Shown here one piece after another: positions 1-8,339 of a DNA stretch of 64,000 nucleotides (positions are counted from its first letter, which is position 1; each line of letters opens with the position of its first letter). Source of the stretch: Paenibacillus_E violae (lineage in GTDB: Bacteria; Bacillota; Bacilli; Paenibacillales; NBRC-103111); NCBI RefSeq assembly GCF_032461945.1, contig NZ_JAWCUD010000012.1, forward strand, positions 62,001 to 126,000. The letters are read 5' to 3'. The position numbers were made by a program, and so were the translations under genes. The notes beneath the pieces are model-generated. The model was not told the DNA's origin. It did no database searches and saw only the letters and a program-made list of their open reading frames with translations.

Positions 1-447
1 GATCGCATATAACACGGCGCCAGCCAGCTCAATGTAGAGTGCGTAAATCAAGACTTTTCGAACAAGCCGGACGATGCCTTCCGTAGACTCATGATTCATC
101 GCTTCCTGCAGGATAAGACGCTCCTGGAAGGAGATGCGCCGCCGCAGAACAAGGGCAATAAGTGTGGACATGGTCATGAAACCAAGGCCGCCAATTTGGA
201 CAAGAAGAATAAGGACAATTTCCCCAAAGGTTGATAAATGTGCGCCTGTATTAATCACGGACAACCCCGTTACACAAGTGGCGGAGGTCGCCATAAATAG
301 GGCATCGGTCCATGTCATTTGGCCCTCCCCCGCTATGGAAACGGGCAAAGACAGCAGGATCGATCCCCCGATAATGATCAAAATAAACCCGATAGCCAGT
401 ACTTGGGGAGGACTTAAGCGGAATCTCTTTTTCGAATTATGTATCAT
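1..447 (-). CDS. ktrB: KtrB-type potassium uptake channel subunit, N-terminal part (gene runs off the window)
   Basis: This is the N-terminal 149 codons of a Trk/Ktr family K+ translocating subunit, an integral membrane protein that works with a cytosolic RCK (KtrA) regulator. The start ATG is at 447. The protein begins MIHNSKKRFRLSPPQVLAIG, then a first membrane helix (about residues 15-35) and a pore-loop sequence TSATCVTGLS (about residues 76-85) typical of the first selectivity-filter repeat of KtrB/TrkH. More hydrophobic segments follow (EIVLILLVQIGGLGFMTMST). The reading frame stays open to base 1, so the 3' part and any ktrA lie outside. I looked for a c-di-AMP (ydaO-type) riboswitch upstream, which is common before ktr genes, and saw none. 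Family assignment is confident; KtrB versus the close paralogue KtrD cannot be settled. Confidence 0.88.
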   Translation of the reverse strand, partial: MIHNSKKRFRLSPPQVLAIGFILIIIGGSILLSLPVSIAGEGQMTWTDALFMATSATCVTGLSVINTGAHLSTFGEIVLILLVQIGGLGFMTMSTLIALVLRRRISFQERLILQEAMNHESTEGIVRLVRKVLIYALYIELAGAVLYAI

Positions 448-483
448 TGCGAGCAACCCCATACCTATAATGAGTTTGCGACA

Positions 484-512
484 ATTGTATAATTTGATAG
501 AGTCAATGTAAA
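484..512 (-). promoter_or_regulatory. Sigma-A type promoter of ktrB
   Basis: On the minus strand TTTACA (512-507) is followed after 17 bases by TACAAT (489-484). The ktrB start lies about 37 bases below the -10 box. The match is near consensus, but no start site has been measured. Confidence 0.55.
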
Positions 513-657
513 GAACTGTCAGATTAAGAGGAATTATCGCCTAACACTGCGGCTTTCCTCCTAAATTAAATGCCGTATAGGCAGGAATAACCCCCTTTCT
601 GGTAGAACACTTACACTTCAGTTGGAATCTTGAGTTAAGCCCTTAGCGGAGGTAGTT

Positions 658-2532
658 TTGTCCATGTCCATAGACCAAAGATTAATAAATGAATCTTTAT
701 TTATACAAGCTTTTAAATATGCTCCGATCGGCATGGTTCTTGTTTCATTGAATGGACGCTGTCTCAAAGCTAATCCGGCTATTTGCACCATATTGGGGTA
801 TTCGGAGTTGGAGTTGTCCTCCCTTACTTTTCAGGAGATCACCCATCCGTTGATACTTGATCTGCAATTAATGACTGAACTGCTTAGTGGCAAACGGGAT
901 TCCTATCAAATGGAAAAAAGGTATATTCATAAGAACGGACATATTGTATGGTGCCTCTTGGCTGTATCTCTTGCTCAGGATGAGGAGAGTCACAATCCGT
1001 TTTTCGTCTCTCAAATTATTGATATCAGCGATCAAAAACAGGCGGAAAACGAGCTGCGCGAGAAAGAACGCCTTCTCTATGAAAAAGACGTCCACTATCG
1101 TGTCAACATGATGAACCATTTGGAACAAACTCATGAGCTGTATCGGATGATTTCCGATCATGCTTTAGATATCATTTCGATTGCCTCACCGGAGGGCGTA
1201 ACACGTCATATTTCTCCGGCTGTTCGCAGCTTGCTAGGCTATGAAATGGATGAAATCGTAGGAAAAAAAATGATGGATCTCTGGCATCCGGATGATTTGC
1301 TTGCGTGGGGTAAGCGCTGTCTCCTTGATAATTCGGATGTCGATATGTTTATATGCCGCATCCGCCATAAAGAGGGCCATTACGTTTGGTTTGAAACGAC
1401 GGTCAAAATGATTCGCAATGAAGAAGGCGATGTCGAAAAAATCGTCGCCGTCGGCCGGGATATTACAAAACGGAAACAGGCCGAAGATGAGCTCTGCGCG
1501 ACCAAGGAAAGACTTGAATCCTTCATCAAAAACAATGGGGACGCGATTTGGGTCATTGACCGTGACGAAAAGGTCGTTGAAACCAATGCCGCATTCGACA
1601 AGCTTTTTCAGTGGAAGTCCGAGGAAATCATCCATCAATTGCTGCCCATCACACCACCAAATCTCGCCCAGCAAACAAGGGAACTTCACGATCAGGTCCT
1701 ATCCGGGCAATCGGTGATCGGTTTCGAAACGGTTAGATTGCGCAAAGACGGATCGCTCGTTGATGTGAGCACGACGTTATCTCCTATTCATGACACGACG
1801 GGGCATATTATTGGCATCGCTGGCACGTGTCACGATATTACGGAAAAGAAACAAGCCGAGCAAATGCTCATTAATTCAGAAAAACTTTCTATCGCCGGTC
1901 AATTAGCTGCCGGGATCGCCCATGAGATCCGGAATCCGATCACAGCGATTAAAGGTTTCATTCAGCTTATGAAATCAGGAGTTTCCGAGAAGAAATTGTA
2001 TTATGAGATTATGTCATCAGAAATTGAGCGCATCGAAATGATTCTCAGCGAGCTGCTGATTTTGGCTAAACCTCAGCTGATCCACTCGGATCGTAAAGAT
2101 ATTCGCAACATTCTGGCTCAAGTAACTACATTGCTGGAATCGCAAGCGATTCTTAATAATGTGGAAATCATCACGGAATGCGAACCCGATCTTCCCCCGA
2201 TTTTGTGCGATCAGAATCAGTTGAAACAGGTTTGCATCAATTTCATTAAAAACGGCATAGAGGCTATGTCACTTGGCGGAACCCTCCTCATTCAAGTGAA
2301 AACACAGAACGAAAGCAACCTGATTCTCCGCTTTATCGATCAAGGCTGCGGAATCCCCGAACACATTTTAACTAAGCTGGGACAGCCGTTCTATACAACA
2401 AAGGAAAAAGGAACGGGCCTTGGATTCATGGTCAGCAAAAAAATTATTGAAAGCCATAATGGAACGGTAAGCGTGTTCAGTAAAGATACAGAAGGAACAA
2501 CCGTTGAGGTTTGCCTTCCGACCAATAACTAG
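658..2532 (+). CDS. Multi-PAS cytosolic sensor histidine kinase, sporulation-kinase-like
   Basis: A 624-residue histidine kinase with no membrane segment or signal peptide, so probably a cytosolic sensor. Three PAS modules are visible at about residues 10-125 (ends in DISDQKQAENEL), 150-275 (DITKRKQAEDEL) and 280-400 (DITEKKQAEQML). The HisKA domain carries the phospho-acceptor His at about residue 422 in GIAHEIRNPITAIKGF. The HATPase domain has N-box NFIKNGIEAM, G1 DQGCGIPEHI and G2 GTGLGFMV. The layout resembles the KinA/KinE kinases that feed the Spo0 phosphorelay in Bacillales, but no response regulator is adjacent, so the partner is unknown. GGAGG at 648-652 sits 5 bases before TTG 658 and 11 before ATG 664; either could be the start. 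Transcribed divergently from ktrB. Confidence 0.9.
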   Translation: MSMSIDQRLINESLFIQAFKYAPIGMVLVSLNGRCLKANPAICTILGYSELELSSLTFQEITHPLILDLQLMTELLSGKRDSYQMEKRYIHKNGHIVWCLLAVSLAQDEESHNPFFVSQIIDISDQKQAENELREKERLLYEKDVHYRVNMMNHLEQTHELYRMISDHALDIISIASPEGVTRHISPAVRSLLGYEMDEIVGKKMMDLWHPDDLLAWGKRCLLDNSDVDMFICRIRHKEGHYVWFETTVKMIRNEEGDVEKIVAVGRDITKRKQAEDELCATKERLESFIKNNGDAIWVIDRDEKVVETNAAFDKLFQWKSEEIIHQLLPITPPNLAQQTRELHDQVLSGQSVIGFETVRLRKDGSLVDVSTTLSPIHDTTGHIIGIAGTCHDITEKKQAEQMLINSEKLSIAGQLAAGIAHEIRNPITAIKGFIQLMKSGVSEKKLYYEIMSSEIERIEMILSELLILAKPQLIHSDRKDIRNILAQVTTLLESQAILNNVEIITECEPDLPPILCDQNQLKQVCINFIKNGIEAMSLGGTLLIQVKTQNESNLILRFIDQGCGIPEHILTKLGQPFYTTKEKGTGLGFMVSKKIIESHNGTVSVFSKDTEGTTVEVCLPTNN

Positions 2533-2533
2533 A

Positions 2534-2567
2534 ATAGAGCCATTCTGCAGACGCAGCATGGCTCTAT
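2534..2567. terminator. Inverted repeat between convergent kinase and gerC genes
   Basis: Perfect 10-base arms ATAGAGCCAT (2534-2543) and ATGGCTCTAT (2558-2567) around a 14-base loop lie in the 42-base gap between two convergent genes. The trailing T run is poor on both strands, so it is a weak bidirectional terminator candidate. Confidence 0.5.
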
Positions 2568-2574
2568 GTTTACC

Positions 2575-3690
2575 CTACTTAACTTCACCTACGTCTTTAA
2601 CTATCGCATTTACTTGGACATTTACTTCCGCCTTGGCAAATACCTCTCCCCAACGATCCTCTACCTTCTTCCACGCTTCATATGTATGAGCACGTGCGAA
2701 CAAACCAAACCCGATCGGATCGATTTGGTGCTTCTGAAATTTATCAATGAGTTCTTTCATCTGCTTGTCCAATTGAGTCTTGATCATCTTCTCCAGTTTC
2801 TTGCCTTCCTTATCTGCATCCAAAACGAATAACTTTTCCGTTATGAACAAAGGCAGATTCAACACGACATCAAAATGGAACTGATCTTGTGAATAAGTCA
2901 CCTTCACTTTCCTTGTGAAATGCAGGATATAAAAAGTGACCGCGCCTTCGGAAAAAAGGTCGTCCCTGCTTTTTTCTGGCAATTGCACAGAAAACGAAAG
3001 ACTTCCTTCTATTCCTCCTTGAAGCAATAGCAGAAGTTGATTTTCTGCGGTATTCAAATTCGCTACATATTTTCCTTTCTTATTCAGCAATGCGGTCCCC
3101 GTCGCGACAATTTCTCTATTTTTGCGTAATTGCGGCAAGTATGGTGTTATTCCCTTTTCATATATCTGAGTGTGCAGATTATGAAGTGTTGTCGCCGAAA
3201 TCAGATTTCTCTCTTTCGCTGTATCAATGAGCGTAGCCACATGCAGTGGAAGCCTTCGTTTATTCAAGGGCTTGAAGAACATAATATCCTCGACAGGGCC
3301 ATCAACAGCAATAACTTTCGCCAAAATATTCGATTTGGAATCTCTGAAACAAATGTCCAACATCTTGAGCCATCCCTCGTGCTCTAGAACGCGCGATCCA
3401 ACAAGAATACTTTGGACTTTACCAGAACTTATAAGCGCTGAAACACGAGCATCCAACTCGTTTCTTGCTCCTCTCACGGTCGGGGAATATACCTTGGTTT
3501 GCTCATTTTTTTCCTTCGCTTCCTTGTTAAATACAGGACTTGAAGAATAAAAGACAAGATTATTGTCCTTGTCCAGATCAATACCCAGCATAAGAAGAAG
3601 AGAAATATCTTCCAAGTCAGTCCGATCATCACACCCTGGTAGTACCAACAGCACCACAATCAAGAGCAGGATTGCTCTTCGAACCCGCAT
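2575..3690 (-). CDS. gerC: Ger(x)C family spore germination lipoprotein
   Basis: Third gene of a gerA-gerB-gerC germinant-receptor operon. The product is about 371 residues: an N-terminal hydrophobic signal ending in the lipobox LPGC followed by DDRTDLEDIS, then the GerAC fold to the C-terminus. GerC subunits are lipid-anchored on the outer face of the spore inner membrane and are needed for receptor function. The longest open frame starts 16 codons upstream inside gerB, but ATG 3690 overlaps the gerB stop by one base (TGATG) and has an AGGTGG site 8 bases upstream, so translational coupling is likely. The hydrophobic core begins just after MRVRRA, as expected for a signal peptide. Confidence 0.9.
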   Translation of the reverse strand: MRVRRAILLLIVVLLVLPGCDDRTDLEDISLLLMLGIDLDKDNNLVFYSSSPVFNKEAKEKNEQTKVYSPTVRGARNELDARVSALISSGKVQSILVGSRVLEHEGWLKMLDICFRDSKSNILAKVIAVDGPVEDIMFFKPLNKRRLPLHVATLIDTAKERNLISATTLHNLHTQIYEKGITPYLPQLRKNREIVATGTALLNKKGKYVANLNTAENQLLLLLQGGIEGSLSFSVQLPEKSRDDLFSEGAVTFYILHFTRKVKVTYSQDQFHFDVVLNLPLFITEKLFVLDADKEGKKLEKMIKTQLDKQMKELIDKFQKHQIDPIGFGLFARAHTYEAWKKVEDRWGEVFAKAEVNVQVNAIVKDVGEVK

Positions 3691-4799
3691 CAATTCCGCC
3701 ACCTCACTACCCAATTCTTCATGATAAGAAGTCCCCATAGAACAAAAGGAAGTAAGTACGCTACACCCACTCCAAGCTGATTAAAACGTGCGATCCAAAT
3801 CTTACTTTCGTGCCAACTTAGATCCCAAAAGAAGGTGTATGCGATCATCCCTGCCAACAGAACGAGCATATGTGCGTTCGTTTTCCCTTTTGCAACCAAT
3901 TGCTCCGTGCATTGCACGGCAATATGAAGAGCAGGAAACCACGTTTTACAAATGAGGAGTGTATACACAGATAAAAAAATAATATCGAATCTCTCCAGAA
4001 AACGAAATTCGATGATTTTAGCAGCGGAAAGCGGTGCTAGTTGATATTGGGTGATTTCATCCGGGCTGAAGACAACAAAACAAATGATCGTCACAAATAA
4101 GTAAACCGCAAGAGTTAGGGTATTAGCGATGACTACGTTGGCGGAAGCTGTTTTTTTATTCTCCAAATAAGGGTAAAAAAACATTATGCCTTCAAAACCC
4201 AAAAAGGAGAGGATCGTTGAGCTTACACTATGCCAGACTGGCATCCATCCCTCTTTTAGAACCGGAAGAAGATTTATCCAATTTGCCTCCTTAAATACAT
4301 ATAGCAGGATGAACGGCATCCAAATAGTGCTTAAAATCACGACTTCTGCGAAGCGTCCTAAACTTCGGACGCCTCCCTTTACGACCATAAAAGCTGGCAC
4401 AACAAATAACAACATAAGCACATAAGTGTAAGATTGCTGCATAATCCAAGTTTTAATGAGTAGAGCCATTCGGCCAAAAATTAGATAGGCGAACAGAATC
4501 ATGTAAACAGCAAAAATGATGGTCAAAAGGGTACCGGACCACTTGCCAAAGTAATGTCTCACCAGATGGACCACGGTCCCGCCAGGATATTTTTTCATGA
4601 CCTGGATCATAGCTAGACTCGCCACAACTGAACATACCCAGCCACCGAAAATGGCGATCCACCCATCTGTACCACTAATTTCTGCCAAAGCGGATGGCAT
4701 CGTTATCACGCCTACACCTACCTGCATCCCATGAATCAAAAAGATAAACTGCAAGCGTGTAATTTTGTTCTTTTCATAGGTATTCCCTGTCTGTGGCAT
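3690..4799 (-). CDS. gerB: GerB family spore germination permease (APC superfamily)
   Basis: A 369-residue polytopic membrane protein of the endospore germination permease family, with about ten hydrophobic segments. It begins MPQTGNTYEKNKITRLQF and continues into HGMQVGVGVITMPSALAE, the typical GerAB start. GerB subunits belong to the amino-acid/polyamine transporter superfamily and are thought to form the germinant-binding and ion-release part of the receptor in the spore inner membrane. ATG 4799 overlaps the gerA stop by one base (TAATG), and its own stop overlaps the gerC start. Which germinant it senses cannot be read from the sequence. Confidence 0.92.
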   Translation of the reverse strand: MPQTGNTYEKNKITRLQFIFLIHGMQVGVGVITMPSALAEISGTDGWIAIFGGWVCSVVASLAMIQVMKKYPGGTVVHLVRHYFGKWSGTLLTIIFAVYMILFAYLIFGRMALLIKTWIMQQSYTYVLMLLFVVPAFMVVKGGVRSLGRFAEVVILSTIWMPFILLYVFKEANWINLLPVLKEGWMPVWHSVSSTILSFLGFEGIMFFYPYLENKKTASANVVIANTLTLAVYLFVTIICFVVFSPDEITQYQLAPLSAAKIIEFRFLERFDIIFLSVYTLLICKTWFPALHIAVQCTEQLVAKGKTNAHMLVLLAGMIAYTFFWDLSWHESKIWIARFNQLGVGVAYLLPFVLWGLLIMKNWVVRWRN

Positions 4800-6358
4800 T
4801 AGCTGTCATCACCTTTTGCCCGTTTTGAGATCATCTTCTTTTTCTGAAGAGTTCTAACGCTTTGGGGGCGCATAATCATCTTCCACAGTGGTAGACGTAC
4901 GAAACCATCTTTCCAATCCCCTAGACGTATGGGGGCAAGCGGTGAAGTATAGGACTGGCCAAGTGATTTTAAATTAATTAGGTGCGCAATCAAAACCATG
5001 TACCCGGCTACGATCCCGACAATGCCGAAAATAGAGGCAATAATCATCATAGGAAATCGGATTAACCGAATGGAAGAGGCCATATCATAGTTAGGCAAGA
5101 TGAAGGAGGCTACCGCCGTAGAGGCCACAATCACGACCATAAGGTTGCTGACGATACCTGCTTGAACAGCCGCTTGTCCGATGACGATCCCGCCCACAAT
5201 GCCTACCGTCTGCCCTACGGGAGCTGGCAGTCGAATACCTGCCTCACGAAGCATTTCGAGCATAATTTCCATAATTAAGGCTTCGATAAGCGGCGGATAT
5301 GGAACAACAGCTCTAAACTCACCGATAGATAAGATAAGATCTAGAGGAATTACTTCATGATTGAAAGAAATGCAGGCAATATAGATCCCCGGCAGGAAAG
5401 CGGCCACAAAACAGGCCAATATGCGCAGCAGCCGAAGGAAGGTCGCCACGGGCCAACGCATGCTGTAGTCATCAATGCCTTGAAAAAAGGAGACCAGGTT
5501 CATGGGTGCAACCAACACGCTGGACGAACGATCGAGCACAACGCAAATTCTCCCCTGCAAAATTTGGGAGGCCGCTGTATCGGGCCGTTCCGTCGTAATA
5601 AATTGCGGAAACAAGGAGAAGGAGTTATCCTCGATATATTCGGCTAGTTCTCCTGTATTTAATATACAGTCTACATTTAACCCCGTAATTCTGTTCTCCA
5701 GTTCCTGCAAAAACTCGGGCAACGCAACATCCTCTAAATATAGAAGTGAAACCTTGCTTTTTGCTCTTTGGCCTATATAATACTCCTTGATTTTCAACTC
5801 GGTGCTGCTAATATACCGGCGAATTAACGCAATATTTTGAGCGTCCGTTTCGACAAATCCTTGGTGAGCTCCTTTTAACGAGGCCTCGATCTGCGAATCT
5901 GTAATCGCCCTTTGCGGCCAGCCCTGCGTATCCATGGCATAGGCATGTGGCAGTCCATCAATGAAGAGGACGCTATACCCGTGCAAGATAGAGGTCTCTA
6001 TTTGCTCCCATGTCGTTATCGTGCTCATAAGCCCAAGCGTTACAGGCAGTTCGCCTTCTGTTGTATCTGCTTGGTGAAACATGAGCTGACGCAAAACGTT
6101 GTTGTTGATCGCATTTTTATCGACTAGTCCGGACAGATACACAAGTGCCGCTTGGCTATCCGTTTGTTTATAAGTGAAAGTACGGACGACCAAATCTGGT
6201 GTTTTGTTAAACAGCGTCTGCAGTAACTTTACATTCTCTGTAAGAGTGGTATGCAGCGAATTGCTCCCTGGTGCAAAAGGAATGTTCTGCTCCGGTACGG
6301 CCGCTTGAATGAATATTCGGTTCGTCCAGCGAAATAATCGGCGAACAAAACTCATCAT
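4799..6358 (-). CDS. gerA: GerA family spore germination receptor subunit
   Basis: First gene of the operon, about 519 residues. The N-terminal half (about 1-290) is a hydrophilic cytosolic domain, including DLVVRTFTY and the segment ELENRITGLNVDCILNTGEL. The C-terminal half holds about five membrane helices with the conserved GerA stretches FLPGIYIACISFN, PAPVGQTVGIVGGIVIGQAA and ASFILPNYDMASSIRLIRFP. It ends with a basic tail (LQKKKMISKRAKGDDS). GerA subunits form the main receptor subunit in the spore inner membrane. A GTG at 6364 is in frame, but ATG 6358 or ATG 6355 fits the GAGGG site upstream better. Expression in the forespore under sigma-G is usual for the family; I did not find a convincing sigma-G promoter in the 160 bases upstream. 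Confidence 0.92.
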   Translation of the reverse strand: MMSFVRRLFRWTNRIFIQAAVPEQNIPFAPGSNSLHTTLTENVKLLQTLFNKTPDLVVRTFTYKQTDSQAALVYLSGLVDKNAINNNVLRQLMFHQADTTEGELPVTLGLMSTITTWEQIETSILHGYSVLFIDGLPHAYAMDTQGWPQRAITDSQIEASLKGAHQGFVETDAQNIALIRRYISSTELKIKEYYIGQRAKSKVSLLYLEDVALPEFLQELENRITGLNVDCILNTGELAEYIEDNSFSLFPQFITTERPDTAASQILQGRICVVLDRSSSVLVAPMNLVSFFQGIDDYSMRWPVATFLRLLRILACFVAAFLPGIYIACISFNHEVIPLDLILSIGEFRAVVPYPPLIEALIMEIMLEMLREAGIRLPAPVGQTVGIVGGIVIGQAAVQAGIVSNLMVVIVASTAVASFILPNYDMASSIRLIRFPMMIIASIFGIVGIVAGYMVLIAHLINLKSLGQSYTSPLAPIRLGDWKDGFVRLPLWKMIMRPQSVRTLQKKKMISKRAKGDDS

Positions 6359-6525
6359 GTACACCCTCTTACCTCTTCCAATCTTGTCATCTCATTTTCC
6401 CTTGAATTTCCACGGATTATTCATGACTTTTTTTCTGGGCCAGAGACATCTAGCTTTTTTTCAATCAGACGTGTATAAAAAGTGGAAAAATTTCGGATGT
6501 TATAGGAGGAATGCGAGGTGAAACC

Positions 6526-6732
6526 ATGTCTACCCACGAGGAATCCAGTTCAGAATATCCGCGGAAAATCCGCGACTTCCAAGTACTAAGCACAATGAAG
6601 CCAAGTGAATGGACGGAGATTGAACTCCACAACAGCCACAGGCAAATGAGCGACTTATCCCCTTGGCTTAATGAGCAGGGCACCCATATCCACAGTCAAA
6701 TCATTCAGGAAATCGAACGTCGCGGCGTCTGA
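6526..6732 (+). CDS. Small hypothetical protein, hydrophilic
   Basis: A 68-residue frame starting at ATG 6526 (MSTHEESSSEYPRKIRDFQV), with GAGGTG 6 bases upstream. An in-frame ATG at 6511 lies only one base behind AGGAGG and is a poorer start. The product is hydrophilic, Ser/Glu-rich at the N-terminus, then MKPSEWTEIELHNSHRQMSD and a C-terminal EIERRG. There is no signal peptide, membrane segment or cysteine. I do not recognise the family with certainty. It lies between the divergent gerA operon and sodA and could be a small Bacillales cytosolic or spore protein. Confidence 0.6.
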   Translation: MSTHEESSSEYPRKIRDFQVLSTMKPSEWTEIELHNSHRQMSDLSPWLNEQGTHIHSQIIQEIERRGV

Positions 6733-6749
6733 CTTAGTAAACATAGATG

Positions 6750-6778
6750 TTGCTTTATTATCGGAATTCCTTCATAAT
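6750..6778 (+). promoter_or_regulatory. Sigma-A type promoter of sodA
   Basis: TTGCTT (6750-6755) and CATAAT (6773-6778) are separated by 17 bases, with the sodA start 42 bases downstream. Prediction by eye. Confidence 0.5.
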
Positions 6779-6819
6779 GAAGAAGTTGAATCTACATAAT
6801 TTTAGGAGGTATTTATACA

Positions 6820-7431
6820 ATGGCACATCAACTACCAGCTCTTCCTTATGCGAACGATGCACTTGAGCCACACATCGATGCAAAAACGATGGAAATTCAC
6901 CACGATCGTCACCATAACACTTACGTGACTAACTTGAATGCAGCTTTGGACAAGCATCCTGCTCTGCATGATAAATCCCTTAACGATTTGATCGCTGACC
7001 TGAACAGCCTTCCTGAAGATATTCGCACTGCTGTTCGCAACAACGGTGGCGGACACGCGAACCACTCCCTGTTCTGGGAAGTTATCGGACCAAATGCTGG
7101 CGGAGCACCTACTGGCGCGCTTGCAGCAGCTATCGAAAGCGAGCTTGGCGGTTTTGACAAATTCAAAGCTGACTTCGCTGCAGCAGCAACAACACGCTTT
7201 GGTTCCGGTTGGGCTTTCCTGGCTGTTGACAAAGCTGGCAAATTGAAAGTATACAGCTTGCCTAACCAAGACAGCCCGATCATGGAAGGCGAAACGCCAA
7301 TCCTTGGTCTTGATGTTTGGGAGCACGCTTACTACCTGAACTACCAAAACAAACGTCCTGATTACATCGCAGCGTTCTGGAACGTTGTGAACTGGGCTGA
7401 AGTTGGCAAGCGTTACGACGCTGCAAAATAA
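6820..7431 (+). CDS. sodA: Superoxide dismutase, Mn type
   Basis: A full-length 203-residue iron/manganese superoxide dismutase, converting superoxide to hydrogen peroxide and oxygen in the cytoplasm. Metal ligands are visible: His27 (EIHHDRHHNTYV), His82 (GHANHSLFW), and Asp165/His169 (LDVWEHAYY). The sequence MAHQLPALPYANDALEPHID and the GGHANHSLFW and PNQDSP stretches favour the Mn form of Bacillales. A strong AGGAGG lies 10 bases before the ATG. It is monocistronic, with its own promoter and a hairpin terminator. No signal peptide is present. Confidence 0.97.
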   Translation: MAHQLPALPYANDALEPHIDAKTMEIHHDRHHNTYVTNLNAALDKHPALHDKSLNDLIADLNSLPEDIRTAVRNNGGGHANHSLFWEVIGPNAGGAPTGALAAAIESELGGFDKFKADFAAAATTRFGSGWAFLAVDKAGKLKVYSLPNQDSPIMEGETPILGLDVWEHAYYLNYQNKRPDYIAAFWNVVNWAEVGKRYDAAK

Positions 7432-7445
7432 GTTAGCCCTACAAG

Positions 7446-7494
7446 GAGCTGTCCATCGAGTAGATTTTTCTACTTGAGGGCAGCTCTTTTTTCA
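7446..7494 (+). terminator. Rho-independent terminator of sodA
   Basis: GAGCTG (7446-7451) pairs with CAGCTC (7481-7486), enclosing a second inner stem (GAGTAGA/TCTACTT), and is followed by TTTTTTC. Confidence 0.8.
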
Positions 7495-7566
7495 TTTGAG
7501 CCTATGTGCAGTGGCCTAGGGACATCCTCGGACATCCTCCTTTGGGACTATTAATGGTGGAAATTG

Positions 7567-7595
7567 TTTACGGTTTTTCGGGAAAGTAGTACGAT
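7567..7595 (+). promoter_or_regulatory. Candidate promoter of the Crp/Fnr gene
   Basis: TTTACG (7567-7572) and TACGAT (7590-7595) are spaced by 17 bases, 39 bases before the GTG start of the regulator gene. Confidence 0.4.
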
Positions 7596-7634
7596 AACGG
7601 TAACCAATATTATCCTGAAATGAGTTGAGAGCCT

Positions 7635-8318
7635 GTGAAAACAATCGTCCCCCTACTTCAAAATGTTCCTCTTTTCCAAGAACTCTCACAAGCTGATTTA
7701 TTAGGCATCGCCCCTTTATTTATTGAAAAAAAAGTAAAGAAAGGCAGCATTCTATTCTTGGAAGGCGATGCAGGCGAGGAGTTATTCCTTATCAAATCGG
7801 GTGTCGTCAAAATATATCGGTTGGATGAAGCCAAAGAAATCATTCTGGCTTTGTTTCGGGACGGGGATTTTTTTGGTGAGATGTCTCTGATCAGCGCAGG
7901 TCTTACCCGATCGGCAACCGCTGAAACGCTGGAAGCCTGCACACTTTATGCTCTGAAGCGCACTTCCTTCGTGCAATACATGGAAAAGAGCCCCAGGCTG
8001 TGCCTGAAGCTCTTGGAGACAACAATGGGGCGATTGCGTCAAGCCAATGACCAAATCTACGATCTGACGTTTCTTGGCGTGCGCTCACGCATTATTAAAA
8101 CCATTATTCGCCTATCCGAACAGCATGGCATCCCTGCACAGGACGGCCTTCTGATTAATGTCAAGTTGACCCATCAGCAGCTAGCCAATATGGTGGGCAC
8201 TGTCCGGGAGTCCGTTACCAAGGTGCTGCAAGAGCTCCAGGACGACGACCTCATACAAATTGATAAAAAGTTAATCACATTAAGAAATGTGGAAGCGATT
8301 AAAGCCGAAATTCGCTAA
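7635..8318 (+). CDS. Crp/Fnr family transcriptional regulator
   Basis: A 227-residue protein with an N-terminal cyclic-nucleotide-binding beta-barrel (about 12-125), a dimerisation helix (about 125-150) and a winged helix-turn-helix (about 165-220; LTHQQLANMVGTVRESVTKV). The phosphate-binding-cassette region reads FGEMSLISAGLTRSATAET, close to the CRP pattern, so a small ligand is possible. The Cys cluster of Fe-S Fnr proteins is absent; only two scattered Cys are present, so oxygen sensing of the Fnr kind is unlikely. The start is a GTG at 7635 with a weak purine-rich site. Targets are unknown; it stands alone and converges on mutY. Confidence 0.9.
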   Translation: MKTIVPLLQNVPLFQELSQADLLGIAPLFIEKKVKKGSILFLEGDAGEELFLIKSGVVKIYRLDEAKEIILALFRDGDFFGEMSLISAGLTRSATAETLEACTLYALKRTSFVQYMEKSPRLCLKLLETTMGRLRQANDQIYDLTFLGVRSRIIKTIIRLSEQHGIPAQDGLLINVKLTHQQLANMVGTVRESVTKVLQELQDDDLIQIDKKLITLRNVEAIKAEIR

Positions 8319-8339
8319 TATTCGTGGATCAGGAAGCAC

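Noticed and set aside
448..657. c-di-AMP (ydaO-type) riboswitch before ktrB
   Set aside because: The conserved blocks of that RNA are not visible on the minus strand.
1234..1689. 151-codon minus-strand frame inside the PAS kinase
   Set aside because: Antisense to well-conserved PAS domains, without a start signal.
7635..8318. Oxygen-sensing Fnr
   Set aside because: No four-cysteine Fe-S cluster is present at either end of the protein.
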